Under the pieces are notes generated by a model. It was not told where the DNA came from, searched no databases, and saw only the letters and a list, made by a program, of their open reading frames with translations. This document shows positions 1 through 12,577 of a stretch of DNA of 64,000 nucleotides, one piece after another (position 1 is the stretch's first letter; the number at the start of each line of letters is the position of its first letter). This DNA comes from Porodaedalea pini (lineage: Eukaryota > Basidiomycota > Agaricomycetes > Hymenochaetales > Hymenochaetaceae). The stretch spans positions 62,001-126,000 of the forward strand of contig NBAY01000054.1 in the NCBI GenBank assembly GCA_002794775.1, read 5' to 3'. The position numbers were made by a program, and so were the translations under genes.

Positions 1-2213
1 CCAGGGACAGCTCTATCATATGGTCGGCCCTCCTCTGCCGATTTCATCTGCTGTGAGTATTTTTTTTTTTTTTGTGTTGTATTTGCTGATTTGTTGTAGA
101 AACTGAGTCCTTCCATTCCTACTCAGTTGGTCCTGCCTTCGCCTCATCATGGGTCGTGTACATGTCAGCCTCACCCTCATCCTGTCCTCATGCATTTGGG
201 CGCAGAAAGCAGGGAAGTCGTCTCTCCCACATCATTGCCTCAGGCTGGCTCGGATGCAAGTCCCATGTCTCATCGAGGTCCTGGTGGGCCTGCTGCACCC
301 CCTTACAGGACCTCTGCCTCTCCTTTCCTGGCTGCACCGGCTGGGTCTGTAAAAGCCGATCCTTCGACAGTCGGTGGAAGCACCTCATCCATGAAGGTAC
401 AGCGTGAGGTGGCAAAGGTGAGTTCTCTTTTCTGTGCTGATCCTGATCTTCATGGTTGATTGTTTCCTGTGTAGGTTGGTGGTTCACGCACGCGTCCTGA
501 GGCAGTAACAAACAATATCCCTCCTATGAAGCCTGGGACAAAGCGAAAGCCAGTTTTGGTTGAATCCAGTGGTGACAAAGGCCCTTCCTGTCCTGGTCTG
601 TCCAAGGTTCCGTGCGCTGTGGATGCATCTTCTGCAAGGGATGCAAAGCCCAAAGAGGCCATCTCTGATGGCCTGGACCTGGATTTTCTCAGAGGTGGGG
701 TACACCTAGGGCGGACTGTTCAGTTTGCCCTCACCTGCAACACTTGCATTGTCGTGGGTGCATCATGCAACAGTGTCCCCAAGAGTCAGCAGTGCACTCG
801 CTGTTCATGGAACAAGGTGCGCTGCATCTTTGATCGGTTCTGTGGGCAGCGTGGTGGTACCCAGCTCGCTCCTCTCGTGCTCTCCATGGTGGACCTGATG
901 AAAGGTGACGGTACAGTCTACTGGCAGACTCGGACCTGGTTGAGTTCAGCCACTGGGGGTTCACTCTAGTGTGTCTGGTGGAGGGGATAGTGTCAGGAAG
1001 TGTAGGGAAGTGTAGGGGAATACTCGGGGCTAGGTGTTGACTCGAGGACACGAGTACAAAGGACGACCAGCAAAATGTGCCTAAATGCGGTCGGAGAACA
1101 AAGAGCGACTACAATCTTGACAACCCGGGCTCGGAAACTCGTCAATGAAGACAGTAATCGAAACGATTCGTCGAGACAATTCTGAATCTGAAAAGATCTC
1201 GAGATGCGGTGCAGAATTGACGGAGATATGGCAGTTGCACTGGTTGCGGCTGGCGGAACGCACGGAACTCCCGGAACCAAAAGCTATTTTTGTAGCTCTA
1301 TGACGCGGGCTCGGAACCGTGCAAGAAAAGACAGTGTTCGAAAGCGATTTTCGACGAGATTAAGAATCTGAAGAGAGCTCGGGAAACGGTTAAGAACTGA
1401 GGGAGATATAGCGAAAGCAAGATTTGGCCGAAAACGGGACTCGAGACGGAATGGACGGAACGACACTGAACGGCAACGGAGACGAGAACTAAAGACTGGG
1501 ACTGACTCGGGGGAACTAAACTTGTATTTTTGATACATTTACATGAGTGTTTAAATAACTGACAGAGGGTTGAGCCTCTGAGCGGCATACAAAGGACACA
1601 AAGACAGACCGGAGGCTCTAGCCAAACAACACCAAATAGCCGGAACTCGGAGCCGGAACTCAGGCACATGAGTAATTAAGCTTTGGGAGGCTCGGAACAA
1701 TACCAGACCTGACTGAAAACAGACTTTGGTGGCTCACTGGTGCAGAACCAAGCTGTATGCATCGAGTCAATCCTGCCAAACACTGAAAGTGTCCTGAAAT
1801 GCATTGGGAATACTTGTAAGACTGCCCTGAGTCGAGTTGAACCTAATAGAGCCGATTCTGAGGCCAGCGGCATCAGGATCTCCACACCGATTGGTATTGG
1901 TGGCACAGTCTGGCAGTTTGGTGACATGCCTGACTACTCAGACACAGCTTCCGTCGACGTCCTGGTCAGGGTGTTGGCTAGGAATGTTGCCGAGTCTTGC
2001 GTGTTGATTTGTGAGCACCAGGCCACTGTCCATTGTCGTCTTGAGGTGTATGAGGCTTGTGTTGAGGAGCTCACACATCATCTCAGTGAATACAAGGAGG
2101 TTGAGGACTGGATGCCGCCTATGCCATTCCTTGACAAGGAATCTTTCATTAACTATTGGACCGTTCAGGAAAAGGAGAAGAAGAGGAAAGGAAAGGGAAA
2201 AGGGAGGAAATAG
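1..2213 (+). pseudogene. Cargo gene of family C on the antisense strand: coiled-coil/Zn2Cys6-like protein (5' part missing, LTR-inserted)
   Basis: The exons are 1-52 (end of exon 2), 100-417 (exon 3) and 475-2213 (exon 4). Introns at 53-99 and 418-474 have GTGAGT donors and TAG acceptors. Exon 4 is split by LTR-D (899-1886). Exon 3 is 318 bases and intron 3 is 57 bases, exactly as in C3 (47054-50060), and the frame is open apart from the insertion. Exon 4 has six cysteines spaced C-x2-C-x6-C-x8-C-x2-C-x6-C (about 733-825), which matches the spacing of fungal Zn2Cys6 clusters but lacks their usual basic stretch. The C-terminus is rich in Lys, Arg and Gly (about 2170-2210). Function is unknown; a DNA-binding role is inferred from the cysteine spacing only. 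Confidence 0.75.
899..1886. repeat. LTR-D copy 1, probable solo LTR in the cargo gene
   Basis: A 988-base block begins TGAAAGG and ends CTCCACA, flanked by CTGA (895-898) and CCGA (1887-1890). These look like a 4-base target duplication with one transition. The empty site is seen in the C3 copy of the gene near 47392. A second copy of this block lies at 59200-60197. TG...CA ends and a short duplication suggest a solo LTR. No internal coding part was found, so the orientation is unknown. Confidence 0.75.
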
Positions 2214-2430
2214 AGAGTAGATTGGATGTTATTTATTAGGATGAATTTAGTCTATGGTTGGTACCATGTTACACTGTGCTTTATGATGGAAGTATAATAC
2301 TTGGCTTTTTCCTTCAAGGCTCGGTAAAGTATTGTTTTTCATGGATTTCATGGTTTCGAAGTTTGAGAGTAGGAGTTTAGTGTGTGAAAGGAAGGGGAAT
2401 GAGTATGAATATTAAGGAGAATAAGGGGTA
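2214..2430. other. Convergent spacer between pol and the antisense cargo gene of C1
   Basis: This is 217 bases between the stop of the plus-strand cargo gene (2213) and the stop of the minus-strand pol (2431). It is A/T-rich and shows no ORF. The same spacer is at 46837-47053 in C3. It probably holds the end signals of both transcripts, but no clear signal can be named. Confidence 0.5.
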
Positions 2431-5400
2431 TCATGATTCGGATTTGGTTCCAGAGTCGGTGTCAAGGATTTCTGTTGGTTGTGGCCGATCCTCGGCACTG
2501 AGCTCCTCCCCTTCGATTTTGAATGTTTGTTGGCTAGATTGTTGAGTTCTGAGTCAGTTTGCTCCACTATCTGGGTGACTGGGGTCGATATGTTTGCTCA
2601 GGGGTGGTACGGGATGACTCTGAATGCCGTGTATTGTAGTGCTGAGACTGCACCTGTGAGTTCCGCAAGTATGTACGATCCTCCAGTTGTTCGGCGAACA
2701 ACTACCATAGGTCTGAGGTATTTGGGTTTGGCTTTCTGGCTTAGTTCCGTGTCGATTCATGAGTTTCAAACCAGAACCAGGGCTCCAGGGCCAAAGTCGT
2801 AGTCTCAGATCGTGTTTTGGTAGTGTTTTTCAAATTGCTGGATTGATTTGAAGTGAGCACGCATGACTGCTGAGTGTACTCATTTCAAGTCTTCTGGTCA
2901 ACACTGGAGTGCCCTTGCTTGTGCTGCGAGTAGTTCTGACTGGGATACCTTCGATGTATATACTGGTGACATGTACATTTGTTCGGCCAGGTCAAATGGA
3001 AGGATTGGCTGGACTCCATGGACCATGTAGTATGGCGAATATCCCGTTGCTTTCTGAATCATGATCCTCTCTGCCCATATGGCATGGTATGTGTGTTGTG
3101 ACCATTGAGCTTTGTCATTCCCAGCAAGTTTCATCAGTGTTTCCCAAAGGTCCCTGTGGCACTGTTCTACAATTCTGTTTGCTCTTGAGTTATAAGGGGA
3201 GATTCAGATATTGTGGACTCTGTATCTTACCAACATCCTGATTACTTCACCATCAAATGATGGACTGTTGTCTGATACGATCTTGTGAATGCAACCCCAT
3301 CGACATATGATGTCTTGAAATATGAAGTTGGTGATCGATCTTGAGTTGTCGGTGTGCAAGAGTTGGAACTCTGGGTAGCCTGTGAGCGAGTCTCTTGCCT
3401 GGATGATATACCTGAATCCCCCTGATTTGGGCATGAGCATCATGTCTATGTGTACCCTGGCAAATAGTGGCACTGGTGTTGGAATGTTCGGTGGGATTTG
3501 TACATGAGTGAATTGCCGAGTCTGGCACAAGTGACATGTCTTCAGGAACCAATGTATGTTGGAACTCATCATGGGCCACCAAAATTGATTGTGGATTTGT
3601 AGTTGTACTGAAAAGAATCCTTTGTGTCCCAGGTCATTGTGTGCTGACTGCATGACTGAGAATTGGCGATCTCATGTGAGTATGAGTTGGTGTGGTCCCG
3701 AGTATTGTTTCCTCCAGAGTTGTCCATCTGCAATGAAAAACTGAGTTGCCTTTGTTACGAAGTGTTGAAATTCGTTGTCTGTCATGTCTTCTGGTTTCAT
3801 TGGGTTGCTGAGGAATTCCTTGATCTGTATCAACTCTTGGTCGGCCGATTCTGCTGCAGCCATCTGGGGAATGGTGGGAGGATCAGCAGCAGGAGGAATG
3901 TCTCCAGTGTATGCTACGAGTATGAAAGCATACTGGTCATCAATCCATTCTTCATAGTTTTTGACATCTGGAGGGTCGGTGTCTGCTCACTTTCATCGAC
4001 TGAGTCCTTCTGGGCCTGTGTGCCAAGTGCCTGGTACATAGATAATTGTGAAGTGGAACAATAAGATTCCAGCAATCCACCAGTTGATCATTGCATTTGG
4101 CTGGATATCTGGGTTGTTGATCATGCCTTTAATGTACTTGGTGTTGACTTCAATGTAGAAGTGGTCCAGTCCTATTAAGTAGATTCATGTGTCATGGAGA
4201 GCCCTCATGAGGCCAAATAGTTCTACTTTTGGCTGTGAGTAGTTCTGTTCCCTCTCGTTCCATGTTGCAGACATAAAACAGGCTGGAAATCATTCTCCAT
4301 TTTCTCCGATCTGTAGGAGAATCGCTCCGTATCCTCGAATTGACAAATCTACACAAAGGTGGACCAGTCTCCCGCATTTGTAGTTGATTGGCCTGATGGC
4401 TCCAGACTTGGCGACTGCCCTCTTAAGTTGGTCCATTGATCGCTGTTCAAGTTTTCCAAATGAGAAGGGGACATCCTTTCTGGTGAGTCAGTTCAGATCA
4501 TATGCCAACTGGGCGAAGTCGTTGATAAAATGCCTAAGAACTCCTGCAGTCCCGAGGAATGATTGGACGTCAGTAATGTCTTCGCAGGGTGGCCAGTCGA
4601 CGACTTTTTGGACTCATGCTTCATCTGGGACTCATCCTGAGTAGTTGCAGGTATGGCCAACTATCACAGCTTCAGGTGTGGCAAGTACCAACTTTTTCCT
4701 GGACAGAGTCGCTCCAACTACTTTGAACCTTTGGAGGACTCGGTTGACATCATTTAGGTGTTCCCATATGAATCGGCAGATTCCTGAATTTTCAGGGATG
4801 GTCTCATATGATCTGTCCTGTAGCTCATATCGTGTGGCTGGCCTTTTATGGGTACATCGTCAATGTATGGGAATGCTATGTCCGGGATTTTGTCCTTCAG
4901 GATGAATGTGACATCAGTGTGCATGATTTGCTGGGAGTTCATATATCCCATGGGAATTGATGTGAGTCAAAATGCTCCTAGTGGTGTCTGGAATGTTGTT
5001 ATGTCCCTACTTCATATGGCGAGTTTCCTTTGGTCGAATGCTATGAATAAGTCCAAGGTTGTATAGCAGGGTCAGCCACCAAAAGACTCAGTGATGTGTT
5101 CTGTTGGATACGGTACCAATGGATCTCATATTGTGACTGCATTTAGAGGTTGAAGATCATGGACTATTCTCAGCAACTTTCCGTCCTTCTTTACTATGCA
5201 GAACCACCTGGATCGGTATGACGAGTTTGATGGTTCGTAAACACCGGACATGATTTTGTCTTTGATGATTGCAACAACCCTGTCGAATATCCCTGGTGGG
5301 ATGAAAATATTCTTCAGGACCCATGGAATATGTTTGATCATTGGGATAAGAACTGGAGCAAAGTAGTTGTAGTTGAGTGCGCCCTTTTCTGTTTTGTCCC

Positions 5401-5950
5401 ATGCGAAAGCCATTTCCTGCATATGGATGACCCACCACACAAGATCCTTTTCTTCAGGGAGTAGGAATCTGGCTGGGTCTATGTCTATTTCATCATATCG
5501 TTCCTGGATGAGTCGTCTTCCAGGTGAGAATGGTGGAGGGTGGGTCAGCAATTCTGGAAGGTCCTTCAGAGGATCAGGGTGTTGTGTCCTGGTGATTTGG
5601 TATTCTTCAGGGAGTGTGGTTGGAACCAGCTTTATACAATCAGTGACCTTCTTGTACTTGTAGAATGGCTGAGTCATTCAGCGGGTCTGATTTGTTTGAG
5701 GAATTAGAGATTTGTTATTGTATGGGTGATTAATAGAGAATAGTCCTGTTCTGCCATTTGTTTGGGTTTTGTTGTTTTCCGTATTTTGTTTTGGTTTTAC
5801 GCCTCCTTCTTCTGTGATGGTGATTTCAATAGACTGCCTGTCAAAAGAAATATGTACTGCATTTGACTCTGGGGTATCTGCGGTATAGCATGGTTGTGTC
5901 TCTGAATCATCTCATTGATATTGTACCAATTCATTGACTATCAAAAATCC
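2431..5950 (-). pseudogene. C1 pol: reverse transcriptase, RNase H, integrase (many stops)
   Basis: Reverse transcriptase lies at about 5680-4750 and includes FPYIDD, the catalytic Asp pair. RNase H remains lie around 4400-4000. Integrase runs from about 3860: an H..H..C-x2-C zinc site near 3650-3520, then the D, D, E core (HIDMML, SDNSP, VEQCHRD) down to about 3170. A GPY-like tail (KYLGP in C3) follows, and the frame ends at 2431. The RT frame is -1 relative to gag-protease, as in C3. Several frame changes and stops make it non-functional. The integrase Asp-2 motif reads SDNSP, where C3 has the usual SDNGP. Confidence 0.85.
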
Positions 5951-8900
5951 TTGTCCTTGGCCGGTTGCTTTTGTTGTGTTCATTCTCAGGTCAGAACTGT
6001 TATATCTTCTTCTGTTACCGGGTGGATTAGTTCTAGTACCTGGTCATCAATGTCTATATCCACAAGCCGAGCCTTGCAATGTGCAAGGAATGGTCGGCCA
6101 AGTAGGAGGTCAAACGGCACCGGGTGTATGACTTGTGCTTGTACGAGTACTGAGAATCCTCTGAGTCCTATCCTGAGTCATGGTATTAGTCTGAGTGACT
6201 GGATCCTAGACGCGTCTGCAGTTTTGATAGTGATTCATTTGTTATTCAGAGGAGGCAATCCTAGATGTTTCCACACATCCTGTGATAGTCCGATAAACAA
6301 AGCTCTGGTGTCAAGTAGTCCTTCTACCTTGACCTTTCCATCCAGCCAGACATCAATGACTCGAATCGGTATGGTTGCTGGTGCGACTGGTTCCCTTTCT
6401 GTTGTCTCATCTGGCAATCCTGGCCTGGGTCCTACCGAGTACATGGCCATGCCTTCATCTTCAAGGTTTATTGGATTTCGCTTTGCTGTCATCATGTCCT
6501 TGCACTTTTGTCTGACTTCCGGTGAGGTTGCCTACAATTCTCAACCTGATATTGACACCATGGAATCCAAGAATTGGCAAAACACTGCATCGACCATTGC
6601 AGGGTCGTTAGCCAGTGTGTTGTATTTGAACTGAGGCCTCTGTATGTCTACCGTCGGGTTGGGATGTCCAGGCTTTGGTTCCATCCTTTCCCATGGTGGT
6701 GCTACATGGACTTGCATAGGCTTGCTTGGTGGAATAGAGTTGGGTACCAATTCTTCGATTGTTCTGGGCTCAGCCAATTCTTTCTCCTTTCCTTTGTCTG
6801 TTTCAGTTTCTGGTATGCCCAAGTCCATAGCTGGTTCGCATTCCTCTCATTCTTTGGTTGGTTTCATCGTGTGCTTAGGTGAAGGAGAGTTGACTTTTCC
6901 CATATTTGCCAGTCTCGCTGATCATCTCTGCTGGCCATGAGAGTTTGCCGTATCGTTGAACCGAACCTTCCTTCCTTCTCCTACATATTCATCCTGGATT
7001 TCTTCGATATGGGCTTCCTCCTTACATGGCTGGGTTGGCATATACATACTTGGTCCTGATATGGTGGGATAGTACATATCAAACAAGTTCACCATTTGGT
7101 GTGGTGGTAGATCTCATAGTGCTGTCATATCAACTGGAAGAGTTGTGCTGGGAGGGACTTCGTTTGGGTGGTCTTGATAGTACAAGTTCATTTGATCCAG
7201 TAGAGAAGAGCCTTGAGGTCCCAGTGGTAGTTGTGTTCCTCCTGGCATTACAACAAACCCTTGCACATCCAAAGCCAATAGTCGCTGGTTCAGCAATGTG
7301 TCCCTGATCATACAGTCCCTGAATAGGTGTGCAGTGCTGTGGCACATTGCACACATTTGGGGTCCTGTGTTCCTTACCTGCATATTTCTGGCTGGAGGTG
7401 GGCCTCTTGGTGGTGCCCTGTACTCTTCGCGTGGTTGTCCATAATCATCAGGTCATTGGTAGTCCCTTGGTTCATTAGGTGCATATGGCCGATCTCGAGC
7501 ATACTGATCCTTTTAGTCTCGTCTTTGATAATCCTCCTTCCTTTCGCCCCAGAGATCCCTTACTTCAGCTTGTAAATCCGATACCATATGGGTGAGCAGA
7601 CTTAGTTCTGAGTCCTCTCATTTGATGAGGGTTGGTGTATATTGTCCAGATGCTGTGGCGACATGTTGCTGAGTAAAGTATTGAGGTGCTGCGGGTATCC
7701 TGAATGTTCCATACTGTGGTACTGCATAACCTTGCTGTGCACCAGGGCCAGTCACCAGGACTCCTCCTGCTATAAGTCAGTCGAGCTCATTGTATAGTAC
7801 CAGTATATCCCAAGGGATGCCTGCTGGGTGTCAAAAGTCAACCAACTGAAGCTGTTGTTCGAGATGCTGATTGGTGAGCCAATTCAGACCTTCTCGGTAG
7901 AGCCATTTTTGGTCTAACTCCAAAATGACTCCTTCTTGAACCAGATATGACATAATACGCATGAAGCTTCGATGGTATTCTCCCAGGGCAGCTGTGCTCA
8001 TTAAAACTTTGTTGGAGTTCTTGGCAACAAAGTTGATTAGATCCCCATACGTATATCTTATTGTTGCCACCAGATAGAAGCTTAGGGCAGCTGTTTTGAA
8101 TGACGTGAAATCGTTTTGCTGTGCCTGTGGGAGAGTCGACCATAGTAACTCCTTGCATACTGGTGCATAGTAACATGCCCAATTAATTTTCTGTAATTCA
8201 GTGATCCCTGCATTCAATCCTAATATGTTGACTTCTTCAAAGAATTGCGGAATCCCCTCTGGCTCCACATCAGCGTTCATTGCTGGTGCCCATTTGTCAT
8301 GTCTGTTTGGCATAGTTGCTCCTGGAACTGGAGGGTTTGGTCTGGTGATTGGGAGATTTCTGGACTCAGCGAGGTCTGGGAGAGGATTTGCTATGTTTGG
8401 CATGGGTTGTGCTGGTGGTACCATTGGAGGAGCTTGTGAAGGTCCTTGGCTCGATCCTTGTGTGGCAGAATTGGCCATGACTGCTCTGACTATTGGTGGT
8501 ACCATGATATGGGAAGTCAGCAGAGCCAGTGTAGGTATTCTTGGGGGTGGAGTTGGTGTTCTTCCTGGTTGTTCCGGGGTAGAAGGGCAAGTTTCCGGGT
8601 AGGGATTGGCAATTCTCGATATTGCAACAGGTACCATTCCTTCTGGAGTTGGTGGTGGTGCTGGTGGGGGTAGTTCTTCCTCTAATGTCTCAGACCGAGT
8701 TTGTGGTGATTCTGGGGTTGGTCATTCTTCTTGGTCAGGAGTAGGATTCTCAGGTTCAGAGTTCCATTCTGTGGGTCCTTCTATCGGTCCTTCTGTCTGG
8801 ATCAGAGGTTCATTGAGTCGCCTTCTGATGGCTTGCCTGTTCCAATTAAGTGGTGATCCTGGCCTTCGGGGTGACAATGATCCTAGTGACTGGTTTCGAT

Positions 8901-9453
8901 ATGGTGTTGCCGATTCTTGTGATCCTGGTGATCCTAATTTCCTGACTACTTCTTCAGATCTGGAGCGACTTCATTCCCTTGTTGGACTCCTGTATCCTTC
9001 AAGGCCTGGGTTCCCTTCCTTGCTTTTGGGTGTCCCCCTTGGTCATTGTGTCTGCCGACTGAGTGGTGTACTGGCAATGCTGAGATGAGACCTGTTGCCA
9101 GTTATGAAACTTCCTGGGATATGAAGTGATATCGGGGTTTCAATGAGATCAGGTAGGATTCTTCTGGGTTTGACTGGTCGTCCTCATTCCTGTGTGGGTT
9201 CTGGTTCAGCTACTGAGGGTGGCTGTTGTTGTTCAGTGTCCTGAGGTGTGTTTTCTGGGTTGGCAATTCCAGATTGGCGAAAGGGTGACGACAACGCTTC
9301 TCTGGGAGCATGTAAGATTCACGGGGTGGCTGTGGCCAGTGGGTGTCCTCTTGGTCTTCCTCAGCCTTGTCCTCTGGGTGGTGGTGGTGGGTTGCTCAGT
9401 TCTTCCTGGACCTTTGCCTGTATGTGTGTAGAGCGCCAAGGAGCTTCAGACAT
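5941..9453 (-). pseudogene. C1 gag and aspartic protease in one frame (TGA stops)
   Basis: The start is the ATG at 9453 (MSEAPW...), 53 bases inside the 5' LTR edge. One frame can be followed to a TGA at 5941. It holds a proline-rich N-terminus, a conserved gag block (8637-7831, 268 codons open), a CCHC knuckle (C-x2-C-x4-H-x4-C, about 7355-7310) and a protease near 6330-6290. The protease active site reads DTRA, where C3 keeps DTGA, so it is probably dead. Premature stops are mostly TGA. At one of them C4 has CGA. The frame ends right after the heptamer G-GAT-TTT. Confidence 0.85.
5944..5950 (-). other. Candidate -1 frameshift heptamer GGATTTT, C1 gag-pro/pol
   Basis: In the gag-protease frame the codons read AAG GAT TTT TGA. 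The heptamer G-GAT-TTT sits directly before the stop, and the RT frame is the -1 frame. The same arrangement is at 37176-37182 in C3. The form resembles the retroviral GGAUUUA site. A weak point is that both copies have a TGA in the -1 frame about a dozen codons downstream, which may be independent decay of CGA. Confidence 0.45.
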
Positions 9454-9505
9454 CGACCTGATACTTAGGTGAGGCACCTTGTCCCCCTCGCAGTGGGCTC
9501 CAATG

Positions 9506-10368
9506 TGTAGGGTTGCAGACTCTTCAATTCCACCTGAAGGGCGATCTGGGCTAGCACTTGTGTTCAACCCAAGGGGGACTGCAGTGACTCGGTATACCGA
9601 GAGAGATAACCTAAGTAGAGCAAGGTTCGAGATATGAAGACTCAGTGATACAGATACCTGCAGGATTCTGAATGAACCAAGACTCAGGAGGGTAGAGTCA
9701 GCACTTATGACAGTGGCCGAGGGCGTTCAGAGAGTGACTGGTGAGGAGTCAAGAGTTTAAGAATAGAGTCAGTGGTTATTGTTTCAAGAGTCGGGAGTAG
9801 AGTCAGCAGTTACTTGTTTCAGAGTGAGAGTCAGGCAATAGGTGCATAGAACTGCATGTAGTAGATTGCTGCTGTATGGAGGTAGAGGGGTACTGTCTAT
9901 CTCTGTACTTGTCTCTATATGTATTCTGTCTACAAACTACCACAACTTTATACTAAACTGAAGCAGAGAAAGTGGTGCAAGACTCAGCTGAGTCTGTGTG
10001 AACAGATGTGAAGGTGAGTTGGCAATCAGCCTGCACACATCATGCAGCCGATTGTCACAGAGTGATGTTATAGTGCCCAACCTGCTCTCTCGTCTCCCAC
10101 CACTGCACAACCATATCCCACGTCCTTGTCCTACTCGCCTAATTCCTTCTACCTGTGCCCACAAGAGTCAGTCATCCATGTGCCGATCGAGTTCATATGT
10201 CATCTGTCCGTCCAATTGCGTCCATACCAAGAGTTATAATAAAGAGTTGGCTGCCAATTATGAATGAATAAATGGTAATGCTCAGTGGTCGGTAAATGGA
10301 GTCAAAGGCGTAGTGTAAATGAAAGGAGAAAGACTTGGCCAGCACGTAGGCGATGGTTAATTGCTACA
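9506..10368 (-). repeat. 5' LTR of C1
   Basis: This is 863 bases. Read on the minus strand it begins TGTAGCAATTAACC and ends CCCTACA, followed by CAT and a TGGAGCCCACTG-type primer site. It is homologous to the LTRs at 26337, 32794, 52651 and 61521, with several indels against them. A TATA-like stretch (AGTATAAA on the minus strand) lies near 9945. Confidence 0.9.
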
Positions 10369-12577
10369 TGGGTGGTCTCGATAGTACAGGTTCATTCAGT
10401 CCAATAAGGAGGAGCCTTGAGGTCCTGGCAGTAGACATGTTCCTCCTGGCATAACAACAAATCCTTGTGTGTCCAAAGCCAATAGTCGCCGATTCAGTAG
10501 CATGTCCCTGATCGTGCAGTCCCTGAATAAATGCGCGGTACTATGGCACATCGCACATGTTTGTGGTCCCGTATTTCTTGCTTGGATATTTCTGGCTGGT
10601 GGTGGTGGTCTTGGTGGTCCCCTATATTCTTCCCATGGTCGCCCATAATTGTTGGGTCGTTGATAATCCCTTGGTTCATTCTGAGCATATTGCTGATCTT
10701 GAGTGTACCAATCCTTGTAGTCCCGCCTGTGATAGTCCTCCTTTCATTCACTCCAGAGATCCCTTATTTCTGCCTGTAAGTCTGATACCATACATGCAAT
10801 CAGACTTAGCTCTGAGTCCTCCCATTTGATGATGGGTGTTGGAGCAAATGGTCCAGGTGCTGCAGCAATGTGTTGCTGAGTAAAATAGGGGGATGCTGTG
10901 GGTGCCCCAAATGTTCCATACTGTGGTACCACGTAGCCTTGCTGTGTGCCTGGCCCCGTCATTAGAACTCCTCCTGCTATGAGTCGGTTGAGTTCATTGT
11001 ACAGTACTGGTATGTCCCAGGGGATGCCAGCTGGGTGTCAAAAATCAACCAACTGAAGTTGTTGTTTGAGATGCTGATTGGTGAGCTGATTTAGACCTTC
11101 TCGATAGAACCATTTTTGGTCTAGTTCCAAAATGACTCCTTCTTGAACCAGATATGATGTAATGCGCATAAAGCTTTGATGGTACTCTCCCAGGGCAGCT
11201 GTGCTCATGAGAACCTTGTTGGAATTCTCGGTGATGAAGTTGATTAGATCCCTGTATGTGTATCTTATTGTTGCCGCCAGGTAGAATCCAAGTGCGGCCA
11301 TCTTGAATGCTACAAAATTGTTCTGCCATGCCTGTGGGAGAGTCAACCATAGTAATTCCTCACGTATGGGAGCATAGTAATGTGCCCAGTTGATTTTCTG
11401 TAGATCAGTGATACCTGTGTTTGATCTGAGAATGTTGACTTCCTCAAAGAACTACGGGATCCCTTCTGGCTCTACATCAGCGTTCATTACAGGTGCCCTT
11501 TTGTCATGTCTGCTTGGCATCATTGCTCCCAGGACTGGCAGGTTTGGGCCTATGATCAGAAGATTTCTAGTTTTGGTGAGGTCTGGGAGGAGGTTCGGTA
11601 CAGGTTGTGCTGTAGGAGCCACTGGTGGAGTCTGTGCCGGCCCTTGGCTCGATCCTTGTGTAGCTGAATTGGCCATGACTATCCTGACTATTGGTGGCGC
11701 CACAATATGGAGAGTCAGCTGTGCCGGTGTAGGTGCTGGTGGGGTTGGGGGTGGTGTTGTTCTCATTTGTTCCAGAGTAGGGGATTGAGGTTCTGGGGTT
11801 GGGTCTATGATTCTCGTTCTCGGTACAGGTACCATTCCTTCTGGGGTTGGCGGTGGTGGTGGTGGGATTGGTTCTTCCTCTGATGTATCAGACTGCATCC
11901 GTGGTGAGGTTGGGATTGATCATTCTTCTTGGTCAGGAATGGGATTTTCAGGTACGACATCTAGTTCTGTTGGCTTTTCTATGGGTCCTCCTGTTTGAAT
12001 CAAAGGTTCATTAAGTCTTCTTTTGAGGGCCTGTCTGCTCCAATTAAGTGGTGATGCTGGTCTCCGGGGTGACAACGATCCTAGTGACCAGTTTCTATAT
12101 GGTGTTGCCGATTCTCGTGGACCCGGTGATAACAGTCTCATGAATGCTTCCTCAGAACTGGATTGGCTTCATTCTCTATTTGGGCTCCTGTATCCTTCAA
12201 AACCTGGTTCCCTTTCTTTGCTTTCAGGGGTCATCCTGGTTTGTTTGTACTTGTTGACTGAGCAGTGTGCTGACAATGCTGAGGTGGGACCTGTTTCCAG
12301 TTATAAAACTTCCTGGGATACGGAGTGATATAGGGGTTTCGATGAGATTGGGTAAGATCCTCCTTGGCTCAACTGGTTGTCCTTGTTCTTGTGTAGGTTC
12401 TGGCTCGGTTGTTGGGGGTGGCTATTGTTGCTCTTTTTTTTGGTATGTGGTTTCTGGGTCAGTGATTCCAGATTGATGAAAGGGTAACAACAATGCTTCT
12501 CTAGAAGTGTGAAAGCTACGGGGTGCAGCTGAGGCTGGCAGGTGTCCTCTTGGTCTTCCTTGGCCTCGTCCTCCAGG
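10369..12577 (-). pseudogene. C2 gag, main segment
   Basis: It is homologous to C1 gag. A proline-rich region (11898-11452), the conserved gag core (11346-11038) and a zinc-knuckle region near 10560 (CHST/CAIV context) can be followed. Stops and at least two frame changes are present (the frame of 12739-12422 differs from that of 12141-11038). It continues at 26210 across A2 and is cut by C1 at 10369. Confidence 0.8.

Larger units (their letters stand above)
1..10368 (-). mobile_element. Family C giant Ty3/Gypsy element, copy C1 (3' end outside window)
   Basis: On the minus strand the order is 5' LTR (9506-10368), gag-protease, reverse transcriptase, RNase H, integrase, then the cargo gene on the opposite strand. 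It matches C3 (32794-53473) throughout. By comparison, about 3.5 kb of cargo and the 3' LTR lie left of base 1. It sits in the gag of C2: sequence right of 10368 continues C2 gag at the point homologous to C1 position ~7170. The right-hand target duplication would be TGGG (10369-10372); the left one is out of view. The copy is inactive because of many stops and an LTR-D insertion at 899-1886. Confidence 0.9.

Noticed and set aside
5915..6634. 239-codon plus-strand ORF across C1 protease (and 36543-37166 minus in C3)
   Set aside because: It lies antisense to the protease and frameshift region and its conservation follows from the sense strand.
8201..8602. Long Gly/Ser-rich ORFs on the strand opposite to family C gag (also 11390-11788, 34322-34921, 63235-63636)
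   Set aside because: They are the mirror of proline-rich gag; the codon pattern is explained by the gag frame and they carry no domain.
6235..9453. Many in-frame TGA codons could mean TGA is read as an amino acid
   Set aside because: TAA and TAG stops also occur, sister copies have CGA, CGC or CGG at the sites checked, and XPB and eS6 fragments use the standard code elsewhere. Transition decay explains it.
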